48,876 nucleotides of DNA from Parabacteroides sp. 52 (GTDB lineage: Bacteria; Bacteroidota; Bacteroidia; Bacteroidales; Tannerellaceae), in assembly GCF_010500925.1 (NCBI RefSeq), contig NZ_QVMG01000016.1, positions 1 to 48,876 of the forward strand, written 5' to 3'. Shown here in pieces: positions 17,870 through 26,186 of this stretch; positions within the stretch are counted from its first letter, which is position 1, and each line of letters starts with the position of its first letter. The notes under the pieces were generated by a model that saw nothing but the letters and a program-made list of their open reading frames with translations, was not told where the DNA came from and did not search any database. The position numbers and the translations under genes are program-made.

Positions 17870-18817
17870 TTATATAATTATCGGGTTTAATACATTGTCT
17901 AATTCCTGTTTGGCAATCTTGATTGACTTTCCAATCTTTACTTTAGGAATCTTATGATACTTCACATAATGATATATCTGATCCCGGCTCATGTTATACT
18001 TTTCCATGGCTTCCGGAACTGTATAGTATTCCAGTCTTTCCGGCTCTATTTCTTCTTTTAACTTATCCACATGATATTTCGAGTAAAACACATATTTGCC
18101 TTCTTTCTTTTTGGGGATTGAGTTTTCAGAAACGAATGAGTATACGGAATTGATAGTCATATTAAACTTTTCCTTTATATCATCTACAGAATACCATTCG
18201 GCAATGCCGGTATGCTGGTTCTTCTTGGAAAAGTAAGCGTCCACATGTTTACGACTGAAATAAGTCTTTCCTTTGTTTAATGTACGAGGAAAGTTGTTTT
18301 CCTTAGCTACTTTAAAAATCCATGATTCGTTTACCTTATATTTTTCTTTTACCTCTGCAACCGTACAAAGTTCAGATATGGGCTTGCGATCGGTAGAGGG
18401 TTTTGCTTTGTATTCCTCTTTTGCATCAAACATGGTGTCAATATCTTTTCTACGAATAAATGTTTTCCCTCCTATTTGAACTGCCGGCAAACTGCCGGAA
18501 TGTAGATATCGATATACCGTAACTCTTCCCACGCTCAATAAAAAGGCTGTTTCTGATACAGAGAGAAATTCTTTGTCTTTGATCTTTTCATACTGATCAC
18601 TAATCATCTCCATCTCCTGCATCGTGCGATAGTTGATAGCCGTCAACTTCATCTGCCGTTTATTATCCTTATACGCTCTTGAGTTACAAGTGTGTGAGCA
18701 ATAACGGGTCGTAGTCTTGTAAGCATTGAATGTAATGCCACAAAACTCACAGATCTTTAGTATACTTCCTTGTTCTTTCATCTTATTTCGCCAATATTTT
18801 GTATCGCTATGTTTCAC
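17870..18817 (-). CDS. four-module HTH_17 protein with zinc-finger-like N-terminus
   Basis: The 315-residue protein starts with a CEFC...CSHTC zinc-finger-like segment (about 23-44). Four excisionase-type HTH_17 modules follow, beginning near 84 (FLSVSETAFLLSVGRVTVYR), 150 (LCTVAEVKEKYKVNESWIFK), 208 (WYSVDDIKEKFNMTINSVYS) and 263 (YYTVPEAMEKYNMSRDQIYH). Each module ends in a wing-like basic strand. The gene is the first of the integrase operon. It likely binds several sites at the element end or at its own promoter and controls integration or excision; this is inferred. Confidence 0.85.
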   Translation of the reverse strand: MKHSDTKYWRNKMKEQGSILKICEFCGITFNAYKTTTRYCSHTCNSRAYKDNKRQMKLTAINYRTMQEMEMISDQYEKIKDKEFLSVSETAFLLSVGRVTVYRYLHSGSLPAVQIGGKTFIRRKDIDTMFDAKEEYKAKPSTDRKPISELCTVAEVKEKYKVNESWIFKVAKENNFPRTLNKGKTYFSRKHVDAYFSKKNQHTGIAEWYSVDDIKEKFNMTINSVYSFVSENSIPKKKEGKYVFYSKYHVDKLKEEIEPERLEYYTVPEAMEKYNMSRDQIYHYVKYHKIPKVKIGKSIKIAKQELDNVLNPIII

Positions 18818-18890
18818 CTTGTTTCATGGTGTTCCAATCATGCATCGTTTATTTATATTAGAACTTGAAAAACAGACATGAAAACACAGT

Positions 18891-18913
18891 GGTACAGCCG
18901 CGGTACAAAAGTA
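18891..18913 (-). promoter_or_regulatory. promoter and possible operator of the HTH-array/integrase operon
   Basis: On the minus strand, TACTTTTG (18913-18906) matches the -7 element TAnnTTTG. Two GGTACA hexamers on the plus strand, at 18891-18896 and 18902-18907, are 11 bases apart (one helical turn) and overlap the transcription start region. They may be operator half-sites. Confidence 0.5.
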
Positions 18914-19028
18914 AGCGAAACAATTGAATTTAACAATAGGGAAGCATTAATTAGATAAAATATAACTGATTTACAATAAGATACTTTGCTGTTAATGATA
19001 GTTATTGGAAATGAATGATAATCTCAAC

Positions 19029-20414
19029 TTATTTTCCGATACAAAAGTTCGCAAATATATTCCCTAGTATGTCGTCGTTGCTGATTTGGCCTGTGATTTC
19101 GCCGAGGTAGTGCATGCATTCACGGATGTCTTGGCTGAGGAGGTCGCCGGGGAGGGAGGTGGAGAGGCCTTCGGTGACGCGTTGGATGGCGGAAAGGGCG
19201 TGGGTGAGGGCTTCGTAGTGGCGGAGATTGGTGACGATCACGTCGTTTGAAGTGAGGTCGGGTAGGGCGGCGGCTTGGAGGAGCTGCTGCTGGAGGGCTT
19301 CGGTATTGACCTGTTGTTTGGCGGATATGTAGATGCGGGTGGTCGGAACCTTGCTAAGAAGTTCTTGCTTGTCTTTCAATTCTTCCGGGGAGAGGAGGTC
19401 GGATTTGTTGAATACCAGTATCAGGTGTTTGTCTTCGCTGCGGGGCATGATTTGTTTGGCGAGGGTTTCGATTTCGGCGGCCGGGGTGGTCAGATCGATC
19501 ACCCAGAGCACGATAGATGCCTGATTGAGTTTCTGGAAGGTACGTTCGATACCCAATGATTCGATGGTGTCGGTGGTCTCGCGGATACCGGCCGTGTCGA
19601 TAAAGCGAAAGGTGATGCCGGAGATATTGATGGTGTCTTCGATTACATCCCGGGTGGTACCGTGGATATCGGAAACGATGGCGCGCTCTTCGCCTACCAA
19701 TAAGTTTAATAAGGTGGATTTGCCGGCATTCGTTTCTCCGATAATGGCAACAGGGATACCGTTTTTGATGGCATTGCCAACGCTGAAGGAGTTCGCTAGT
19801 TTACTTATGAGTTGTTCGATATCCAAAGCCAGTTGCCTCAGACGTGCTCGGTCGGCAAACTCCACATCCTCTTCCGTAAAGTCGAGCTCCAGTTCAATCA
19901 AGGAAGTAAAATCCAATAGTTGGCTGCGTAAATGGATCAGTTCGTTACTGAATCCACCCCGCATCTGATTGATAGCCAGGCGGTGTTGTCCGGCGGAGGT
20001 AGAGGCGATCAGGTCGGCTACTGCTTCAGCCTGGCTGAGGTCCATTTTTCCATTCAGGAAGGCGCGCTGGGTATATTCTCCGGGTAGTGCCAGTCGTGCG
20101 CCTTTGTCTATCAGTAATTGCAGGATTTGCTGTTGGATGAAGACCGATCCGTGGCAGGTGATCTCCACCGTGTCTTCACCGGTATAAGAGTGCGGTGCAT
20201 GAAAAAGTGTAACAAGCACTTCGTCCAATAATCGTTTTTCCTCTTTTATCTCTCCGAAATGCACCGTATTGGGTGAACAATCCGTTAGCTTTTTCCCGGC
20301 AGGGGAGGTAAACACGGTATCCGCTAATTCGATACATCCTTTGCCGGATAAACGTATAACAGCAATTCCTCCACATCCGGGAGGAGTTGAAATCGCACAA
20401 ATAATAGTTGGCAT
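19029..20414 (-). CDS. mnmE: tRNA modification GTPase MnmE
   Basis: MnmE, with MnmG, builds the xm5 group on U34 of tRNAs for Lys, Glu, Gln, Leu and Arg. The 461-residue protein has the N-terminal folate-binding domain (MPTIICAISTPPG onward), helical arms, and an inserted GTPase domain: G1 GETNAGKST (226-234), G2 TTRD (253-256), G3 DTAGIRET (273-280) and an NKSD G4. It ends in the invariant FCIGK, with the catalytic Cys at 458. The mobilizable element ends just beyond its stop codon. The same gene 3' end is the known insertion site of SGI1-type islands in Gammaproteobacteria. Confidence 0.98.
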   Translation of the reverse strand: MPTIICAISTPPGCGGIAVIRLSGKGCIELADTVFTSPAGKKLTDCSPNTVHFGEIKEEKRLLDEVLVTLFHAPHSYTGEDTVEITCHGSVFIQQQILQLLIDKGARLALPGEYTQRAFLNGKMDLSQAEAVADLIASTSAGQHRLAINQMRGGFSNELIHLRSQLLDFTSLIELELDFTEEDVEFADRARLRQLALDIEQLISKLANSFSVGNAIKNGIPVAIIGETNAGKSTLLNLLVGEERAIVSDIHGTTRDVIEDTINISGITFRFIDTAGIRETTDTIESLGIERTFQKLNQASIVLWVIDLTTPAAEIETLAKQIMPRSEDKHLILVFNKSDLLSPEELKDKQELLSKVPTTRIYISAKQQVNTEALQQQLLQAAALPDLTSNDVIVTNLRHYEALTHALSAIQRVTEGLSTSLPGDLLSQDIRECMHYLGEITGQISNDDILGNIFANFCIGK

Positions 20415-20493
20415 AATCCCTTCTTTTATACAAAAATAGATTTAAAATGGATAATAGGCAAATGGTCGAACGTCCGTCTTTCTTTTTGCCAGC

Positions 20494-22029
20494 TTATCCT
20501 ACGGGGATTTTAAGTTTTTGTCCGGGGCGGATCATTGTGCCTGACAGGTTGTTTGTCTTTTGCAGGACTGAAGCGGTTATGCCCGGATATTTCTTTGAAA
20601 TGGTATAGAGTGAATCTCCCGATTGTACGGTATAGGTGATAAAGCCCTTTTCCGTTTTTTCGTTTGCCGACGTGTTAGCAGCAGCTTGCGTCGGTGTTGC
20701 CGCTTGGGTTTTGGAGGCAAAACGTACGCCTCCGTTGTCGACATACAAGACCAAGCGTTTCCCTTTGCCCACACGATTCGATCCCAGTCCGTTCCATTTC
20801 CGGATCTCTTTGGCGGTCACCCCGTACCGGTCGGCAATGGTGTATAGGTTTTCTCCCGCTTGGGCGGTATGGGTGATCTTTTCCCGGGTGGAGGACTGGC
20901 CGGAGCTAATCGCGTTGTAAGGTATGCTGTTGGCCAGTAATTCATCTACTCTATGTGTATAAATCGTATCTTCTACCTCTACAAAGGTATAGGTGTCTGC
21001 TGCCGGTAATTTCAGGATAGACGCTTTGGTATTGCCCGGAATAATATCCCGTTTGTATTGCGGGTTGAGTGCCCGTAATAAGTCGATATCCACATTTATC
21101 AGGTCCGTGATTTGTTCGAAGTGCAACATTTTATTCACCATAATGGTATCTGTCGCTAAAGGCAAATTGGTTTGTACCGGACAGAGATTGTGTTCGCAGT
21201 AGAAGTTCATCACATAGTTCGCTGCAATGAAAAGAGGAACATACGAACGAGTTTCCCGGGGCAGGTAATTGAATATATCCCAAAAGTCCGTTTTGCCGTT
21301 TGCCCGGCGAATGGCTTTGTTGACAGTGCCGAGTCCGCAATTATAAGCCGCCAGTACCAGGTTCCAGTCGCCGTATATGTTATACATATCTTTGAAATAG
21401 CGGCAGGCTGCATGTGTTGCTTTCAGCGGATCCCTTCGTTCGTCAACCAGGCTATTTATTTCCAATCCGTAGCTTTTTCCGGTCGGCAGCATAAATTGCC
21501 ATAAGCCGGCAGCGCCCACGCGTGAGACGGCCACCGGATTGAGTGCACTTTCCACGACAGCCAGGTATTTCAATTCAATGGGCAGGTCGTGTTCGTCCAG
21601 TATTTGTTCGATCAGGGGGAAGTAGAAGTCGGCCATTCCCAACATATACTTGACCAGGTTGCGTCGTTTCTCCGTATACAGGTTGATGCAATCCCGTACC
21701 GATTTGTTGTATGTCATAGGAATGATGCGATGGATACTTTCCAAACGCTGTTGGTAGATCGAATCCGGGAAAAAGACATTGGTATTGTCGTCATGGCAAA
21801 AGTCCTCTCTTTTTGCAAAGTATTGAACATGCCAGGAGCGTAACAGGCTATCCACGTTGGCATCCAGGCTTTCAGGGATAAGCCCTACTTCGGTCAGGAT
21901 CGAATCGGTTGACAAAACCGAATATTGTTGTTCGTCGTCCGCCACTTCCTCCAGTGTCGTTTCAGTCTGTGCCTGTAGGGCGGGCATCAGAAAGCAAAGG
22001 CATACCCATAGGGAGATACGTTTCTTCAT
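20494..22029 (-). CDS. MltD-like lytic transglycosylase with two LysM domains
   Basis: The 511-residue secreted enzyme cleaves peptidoglycan glycan strands. A signal peptide covers about 1-21 (ends LQAQ). The SLT domain has catalytic E160 in AVVESALNPVAVSRVGAAG, with QFM and AAYNCGLGTV motifs following. Two LysM domains (about 388-431 and 464-508) bind peptidoglycan. It lies eight bases downstream of the DUF5683 gene. This parB-DUF5683-LysM transglycosylase order is common in Bacteroidales. Confidence 0.93.
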   Translation of the reverse strand: MKKRISLWVCLCFLMPALQAQTETTLEEVADDEQQYSVLSTDSILTEVGLIPESLDANVDSLLRSWHVQYFAKREDFCHDDNTNVFFPDSIYQQRLESIHRIIPMTYNKSVRDCINLYTEKRRNLVKYMLGMADFYFPLIEQILDEHDLPIELKYLAVVESALNPVAVSRVGAAGLWQFMLPTGKSYGLEINSLVDERRDPLKATHAACRYFKDMYNIYGDWNLVLAAYNCGLGTVNKAIRRANGKTDFWDIFNYLPRETRSYVPLFIAANYVMNFYCEHNLCPVQTNLPLATDTIMVNKMLHFEQITDLINVDIDLLRALNPQYKRDIIPGNTKASILKLPAADTYTFVEVEDTIYTHRVDELLANSIPYNAISSGQSSTREKITHTAQAGENLYTIADRYGVTAKEIRKWNGLGSNRVGKGKRLVLYVDNGGVRFASKTQAATPTQAAANTSANEKTEKGFITYTVQSGDSLYTISKKYPGITASVLQKTNNLSGTMIRPGQKLKIPVG

Positions 22030-22036
22030 ATGTTGT

Positions 22037-22735
22037 TTAGAATTTTATGCTGCAATTAAAGCCATACGTTTGTGCGCTGTAAGCCGTCTTGGGGGTGACG
22101 GTAGGTTCTATTCGCATGGATAAATCCGGCGAGATATCGAAATCAAACAATTGAGCATCGACATAAGCGTCCAGGATACTGATGATGTATACACCGGCTG
22201 TAATGATGATACTCAAGTCGCGGAATCGTCTGAAAGAGTCTTTCCGGCGTTTCAGCCCATCTTTGAAGTTGCTGTCGTTTATTTTTGTGGCCGGATCTTC
22301 ACCGGGTGGAACAAAATTGGTCCAGCTTCCCCATTCTTCCGGTTTCTTATCCGGGTCTTCTGTGAGCAGATCCTTATAGGCATCCCAATAATCTTTGTAA
22401 TTCCGGTTGTTCCATGATATGGCATAGGTACATCCCATAAGTCCGCCATATACGATAGGCAGCTTCCAGTATTTCCGGTTGTATATTTGTCCCATTCCCG
22501 GAATAAGTGCATACAGGATGGCTTTGTTGGGATCCGGTTTAAAGCTTATGTCTATCGGTTTGATATCTTTTATGTCGGCATCCGCAGTCCGGAGAATCGC
22601 TTGAACGGTAGAGTCGGCCGGGGAGATAAGGGTGGTGTCGGCCACTTCATAGACTTCCACCTTTTCCTCCTGCGCTTTACCGGTTAAAGGAAAACACATC
22701 CAAAGTATCAGAAAGATGATGATGCTGTTTCTCAT
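22037..22735 (-). CDS. DUF5683 membrane protein
   Basis: The 232-residue protein has a signal peptide (about 1-21), a conserved PNKAILYALIPGMGQIYNRK segment (about 69-88) leading into a membrane helix, and a second hydrophobic helix (about 172-192). The PGMGQIYN motif is typical of DUF5683 proteins of Bacteroidota. Its start overlaps the end of parB by four bases. The function is unknown; the consistent link to parAB and the transglycosylase suggests a cell-envelope role. Confidence 0.88.
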   Translation of the reverse strand: MRNSIIIFLILWMCFPLTGKAQEEKVEVYEVADTTLISPADSTVQAILRTADADIKDIKPIDISFKPDPNKAILYALIPGMGQIYNRKYWKLPIVYGGLMGCTYAISWNNRNYKDYWDAYKDLLTEDPDKKPEEWGSWTNFVPPGEDPATKINDSNFKDGLKRRKDSFRRFRDLSIIITAGVYIISILDAYVDAQLFDFDISPDLSMRIEPTVTPKTAYSAQTYGFNCSIKF

Positions 22736-23601
22736 TTCAGTTTATCCAGTAGGCTGACTAGTTTTTCCAGTTCTTCTTCGGATGCAAAAGGGATGGTGAT
22801 CTTACCCTTTCCTTTGTTGTTGTAAGATAATTGAACTTTAGACTGAAAGAAACGGGACAAATGTTCCTGTAATAAGGTATATTCTTCCGGGAGCATCGGT
22901 TGGGCCGCTTTGGCTTCTTTCTGCTTTTTGGGTTTTTCGGAAGAGTTTCGTACCAGTTCTTCTACGCTGCGCACCGAGAGGCTGCCTGTCAGTATTTCTT
23001 CATACAGCGCCAGTTGTACTTCGGGATCGTCAACGGAAATCAGGGCACGGGCATGTCCCATGTCTATTTTTTTGTCTTTCAGACCCATTTGTATGTCTGC
23101 CGGTAGTTTCAGTAACCGCAGGTAATTGGCGATGGTAGCCCGTTTTTTTCCCACCCGTTCACTCAGGCGTTCCTGGGTCAATCCGTATATGTCGATCAGC
23201 TTTTGATAGGCGAGTGCGATTTCAATGGAATTCAAATCTTCCCGTTGGATATTTTCGATCAATGCCATTTCCATGACATTCTCATCTTCGGCCGTTTTAA
23301 TATAGGCAGGGATACGATCCAGGCCTGCTATTAACGAAGCTCTGTACCGGCGTTCTCCGGAGATGATCATATAACTGTTCCGTCCGGTTTCTTTGAGGGT
23401 GATGGGTTGTATTACACCCAATGCACGGATGGAGGTGGCAAGTTCTTCCAGGGCCTCTTGCTCAAAGACAGACCGGGGTTGATCCGGGTTCGGTTTTATT
23501 TTGCTTATTTCTATTTCGCTGATGGACGACGACCCACCGGTCTTCAGGTCGTCCATGGTGATCAACGCATCTAATCCACGCCCCAGGGGCGATTTTTTCA
23601 T
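22732..23601 (-). CDS. parB: chromosome-partitioning protein ParB
   Basis: ParB binds parS sites and, using CTP, spreads along DNA and activates ParA. The protein begins with the ParA-contact segment KKSPLGRGLDALI. The CTPase/ParB-N domain includes GERRYRAS near 112-119 and MEMALIENIQREDL near 141-154. The HTH domain follows (LSERVGKKRATIANYLRLLKL). The C-terminal part is a dimerisation region. The start at 23601 gives MKKSPLGRG; an upstream ATG at 23610 adds three residues. No parS site was noticed in the window. Confidence 0.97.
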   Translation of the reverse strand: MKKSPLGRGLDALITMDDLKTGGSSSISEIEISKIKPNPDQPRSVFEQEALEELATSIRALGVIQPITLKETGRNSYMIISGERRYRASLIAGLDRIPAYIKTAEDENVMEMALIENIQREDLNSIEIALAYQKLIDIYGLTQERLSERVGKKRATIANYLRLLKLPADIQMGLKDKKIDMGHARALISVDDPEVQLALYEEILTGSLSVRSVEELVRNSSEKPKKQKEAKAAQPMLPEEYTLLQEHLSRFFQSKVQLSYNNKGKGKITIPFASEEELEKLVSLLDKLK

Positions 23602-23641
23602 TGCTGTCATAAATATAAAGTTGACAGTTGACGGTTGTCAA

Positions 23642-24406
23642 CTATGAGTTCTTGCTTATAAGTTCTTTTGCCAATTGCATATGATTCAGAGAGCCTTTGG
23701 ATTCTGCATCATACAGGAGTACCGGTTTGCCATAGCTGGAAGCCTCGCTTACCTTTACGTTGCGTTGAATCACGGTGTCGAAGACCAGATTCTGGAAAGG
23801 CCGTTTGACTTCTTCGTATATCTGGTTGGCCAAACGCAGGCGTGAGTCGTACATGGTTAATAAGAAACCTTCTATTTCGAGTGCGGGATTCAACTTTGAT
23901 TTGATGATCTTGATCGTATTCAGTAGTTTGCCGATACCTTCCAAGGCGAAGTATTCGCATTGCACGGGAATGATTACCGAATCGGCAGCTGTTAGTGCAT
24001 TGACGGTGATTAAACCCAGGGAGGGCGAACAATCGATCAGGATATAATCATATTTTTCTTTCAACGGCTGCAGGAGTTCTTTCAGGATGCGTTCCCTGTC
24101 GGTCATATTCAGCATTTCTATTTCCGCTCCGACCAGGTCGATATGTGAAGGTATGATTTCTAATCCATCCACTTCGGTTGGCAGGATTGCTTTGGAAGCG
24201 TCGTCTCCATTTATCAGGCATTCGTAAATAGATATCTCCACCTGGCGGATGTCGATGCCTAATCCGGAAGAAGCATTGGCTTGCGGGTCGGCGTCTACGA
24301 CTAATACTTTTTTCTCAAGCACAGCCAATGAGGCAGCCAGGTTTATCGTGGTAGTTGTTTTGCCAACTCCACCTTTTTGGTTTGCTAAAGCTATAATTTT
24401 TCCCAT
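23642..24406 (-). CDS. parA: chromosome-partitioning ATPase ParA (Soj-like)
   Basis: The 254-residue Walker-type ATPase segregates chromosome origins with ParB. The deviant Walker A motif KGGVGKTTTTINLA lies at 10-23, the Walker A' DADPQAN at 38-44, and Walker B LIDCSPSLGLIT near 123-134. It has no N-terminal DNA-binding extension, as in chromosomal Soj proteins. It is the first gene of the parA-parB-DUF5683-transglycosylase group and is divergent from rpsL. A -7 element lies upstream at 24520-24527. Confidence 0.97.
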   Translation of the reverse strand: MGKIIALANQKGGVGKTTTTINLAASLAVLEKKVLVVDADPQANASSGLGIDIRQVEISIYECLINGDDASKAILPTEVDGLEIIPSHIDLVGAEIEMLNMTDRERILKELLQPLKEKYDYILIDCSPSLGLITVNALTAADSVIIPVQCEYFALEGIGKLLNTIKIIKSKLNPALEIEGFLLTMYDSRLRLANQIYEEVKRPFQNLVFDTVIQRNVKVSEASSYGKPVLLYDAESKGSLNHMQLAKELISKNS

Positions 24407-24486
24407 ATGCTCTTTTTATATTTGGGGGACAAAACTAACGATTATATGCAGAATGCAATCGGGACGATTCAAAACAATGTTCGTTT

Positions 24487-24527
24487 TGTTGATAAATTAC
24501 CCATACTGTTGATAACTCGCAAAGATA
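24487..24527 (-). promoter_or_regulatory. parA promoter with two DnaA-box-like nonamers
   Basis: TATCTTTG (minus strand, 24527-24520) fits the -7 consensus. Downstream of it lie two copies of TTATCAACA (minus strand, 24515-24507 and 24495-24487), 20 bases apart. This is a one-mismatch version of the DnaA box TTATCCACA. The copies could bind DnaA and control parA; that role is inferred. Confidence 0.45.
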
Positions 24528-24669
24528 GATAGTTTTTTTTAATTCCTGCGTTAAGGATATATAATGTGGTGCTTGGGACGCTTGGAAGGTGGGAAGGAAT
24601 GCTCTTGTATCGGTGTTTTTTCGTGTGGGAATGGCTCGGATGTCTTCTGTTTTACTGGCCGAAATTCTG

Positions 24670-24755
24670 TTGCCGATGCGCATCGACAATGTTGCTGATG
24701 CGCATCGGCAATATTGCTGAACAGCATCGTTAATATTGCCGAAGCCCATCGGCAA
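24670..24755. repeat. array A: four 20-bp near-palindromes, 22-bp period
   Basis: Units begin at 24670, 24692, 24714 and 24736, each 20 bp followed by two bases (TG once, TA afterwards). The consensus half-site is TTGCCGATGC and its reverse complement. Units 1 and 2 match as palindromes at 9 of 10 pairs, unit 4 at 8 of 10, and unit 3 is decayed. TTTTACTG precedes at 24650-24657 and TAAAATACTCCCT follows from 24756. It lies in the 694-bp gap between parA and rpsL; apart from the two promoters, nothing else is recognised in that gap. Confidence 0.85.
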
Positions 24756-24952
24756 TAAAATACTCCCTTTGAAAGGGGGATATATTGCAGGCTTTGTGTC
24801 TTCTTTGTTTGACGGTTGTCTCTATATTAATAATGTATAGAAAAAAAGGAAGGCCAAAGAGTTCGGGCTGTATGCTTAGGGTGTTTGCTTAATAAATATT
24901 AATAATAACAAATAAATCAATAACATCTTATAGATATACGGATGAAAATCAC

Positions 24953-24960
24953 TACCTTTG
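24953..24960 (+). promoter_or_regulatory. -7 element of the rpsL promoter
   Basis: TACCTTTG followed by CACCG is a close match to the strong Bacteroidales -7 element TAnnTTTG. It lies 141 bases before rpsL, giving a leader of about 130 bases. No clear -33 element is visible. Confidence 0.6.
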
Positions 24961-25100
24961 CACCGTTTTGGCAACAGGAATATCGTGTTTCTTAGGTGTA
25001 ACGTATTGGTTATGCGGATATAATAGGTATGTTTCTGTGTGTTGAAAGTGAAAAGAAATTTATAATTTGAGATATATTAAAAGTTTAAAAAAAGAAAGAA

Positions 25101-25505
25101 ATGCCTACAATTCAACAATTAGTTAGAAAAGGAAGGGAATCTTTGGTAGTAAAAGGAAAGTCACCTGCGTTGGATGCATGTCCTCAAAGACGTGGTGTTT
25201 GTGTACGTGTTTACACAACGACTCCTAAAAAGCCAAACTCAGCCATGCGTAAGGTAGCGAGAGTACGTTTGACAAACGGTAAAGAGGTGAACTCTTATAT
25301 TCCGGGAGAAGGACATAACCTGCAAGAGCACTCTATCGTGTTGGTGCGCGGTGGTCGTGTAAAAGACCTTCCAGGGGTACGTTATCACATTGTACGTGGT
25401 ACATTAGATACCGCAGGTGTGGGTGGTCGTACGCAAAGACGTTCTAAATATGGAGCGAAGCGTCCGAAACCAGGTCAAGCAGCTGCAGGAGCTAAGAAGA
25501 AGTAA
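25101..25505 (+). CDS. rpsL: ribosomal protein S12
   Basis: S12 is a decoding-centre protein of the 30S subunit. The 134-residue sequence includes [18 protein letters not shown] (40-57) and [12 protein letters not shown] (85-96). Lysines at 43 and 88, where changes give streptomycin resistance in other bacteria, are wild type. The C-terminal tail is longer than in E. coli and is rich in Lys, Ala and Gly. It is the first gene of the str operon. Confidence 0.99.
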   Translation: MPTIQQLVRKGRESLVVKGKSPALDACPQRRGVCVRVYTTTPKKPNSAMRKVARVRLTNGKEVNSYIPGEGHNLQEHSIVLVRGGRVKDLPGVRYHIVRGTLDTAGVGGRTQRRSKYGAKRPKPGQAAAGAKKK

Positions 25506-25612
25506 AAACATCCCTTCAAACTGAGAATTTAAATTAAGTATTAAAGCTGGTTTGAGTTATTTGGATACGCTATATAGGTTGAGTAAATGATTCGGAGGAA
25601 TCGTTGAAGACT

Positions 25613-25631
25613 GAAAACCGGAAGGGTTTTC
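25613..25631 (+). promoter_or_regulatory. hairpin in the rpsL-rpsG spacer
   Basis: gaaaacc (25613-25619) pairs perfectly with ggttttc (25625-25631) around a 5-base loop. The spacer is 174 bases, long for a ribosomal operon. In E. coli the rpsL-rpsG spacer carries the S7 repression site, so a similar role is possible here. Confidence 0.4.
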
Positions 25632-25679
25632 TTAGAAAAAGAAAGGCAACCAAAGACAAAAACAAAATTTTGAAAACAA

Positions 25680-26156
25680 ATGAGAAAAGCAAAACCAAAG
25701 AAAAGACAGATCCTTCCGGATCCCGTCTTCGGTGATGTAAAGGTTACGAGATTCGTTAACCATTTAATGTATGATGGCAAGAAAAATGTTGCCTTCGAAA
25801 TTTTTTATTCCGCTCTGGAAAACGTTAAGAATAAATTAGCGAACGAAGAGAAGTCTGCTCTCGAAATTTGGAAAGCTGCGCTCGATAATATTACTCCTCA
25901 AGTCGAAGTGAAGTCACGCCGTGTAGGTGGTGCTACTTTCCAGGTCCCCACAGAGATCCGCCCGGATCGTAAAGAGTCCGTTTCAATGAAAAACCTTATC
26001 CTCTATGCACGCAAGCGTGGTGGAAAGACAATGGCTGATAAATTATCTGCAGAGATTGTAGATGCATTTAACAACCAGGGAGGTGCTTTCAAACGGAAAG
26101 AAGATATGCACCGTATGGCTGAGGCGAACCGTGCCTTTGCTCATTTTAGATTTTAA
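25680..26156 (+). CDS. rpsG: ribosomal protein S7
   Basis: S7 nucleates assembly of the 30S head by binding the 3' domain of 16S rRNA and lies near the E site. The 158-residue protein has the family segments [18 protein letters not shown] (19-36), [17 protein letters not shown] (82-98) and a conserved C-terminus ([14 protein letters not shown]). The long 174-base leader from rpsL may hold its own repression site. Confidence 0.99.
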   Translation: MRKAKPKKRQILPDPVFGDVKVTRFVNHLMYDGKKNVAFEIFYSALENVKNKLANEEKSALEIWKAALDNITPQVEVKSRRVGGATFQVPTEIRPDRKESVSMKNLILYARKRGGKTMADKLSAEIVDAFNNQGGAFKRKEDMHRMAEANRAFAHFRF

Positions 26157-26186
26157 TTTTAAGGAAAATAAAGAGGAAATAGCAAA

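Larger units (their letters stand above)
1..19028. mobile_element. NBU-like integrative mobilizable element with defence cargo; ends not defined
   Basis: The stretch carries a tyrosine integrase, an HTH-array protein, a DUF3987 protein, a primase-like protein, MobC, a relaxase and a candidate oriT, which is the usual gene set of NBU-type mobilizable elements in Bacteroidales. No conjugation (tra) genes are present, so transfer would need a helper element. Cargo includes a type IC restriction-modification operon with prrC, a RhuM-Doc protein and a HEPN-like protein. The right boundary lies between about 18914 and 19028, beside the 3' end of mnmE. The left boundary was not found: the window begins inside a broken istB, and no convincing direct repeat of the mnmE end is visible at the left. 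The coordinates given are the maximum visible extent. Confidence 0.7.

Noticed and set aside
24670..24755. CRISPR-like appearance of array A (and of array B)
   Set aside because: Units are 22 bp end to end with only a two-base joint and no spacers. There are no cas genes in the window.
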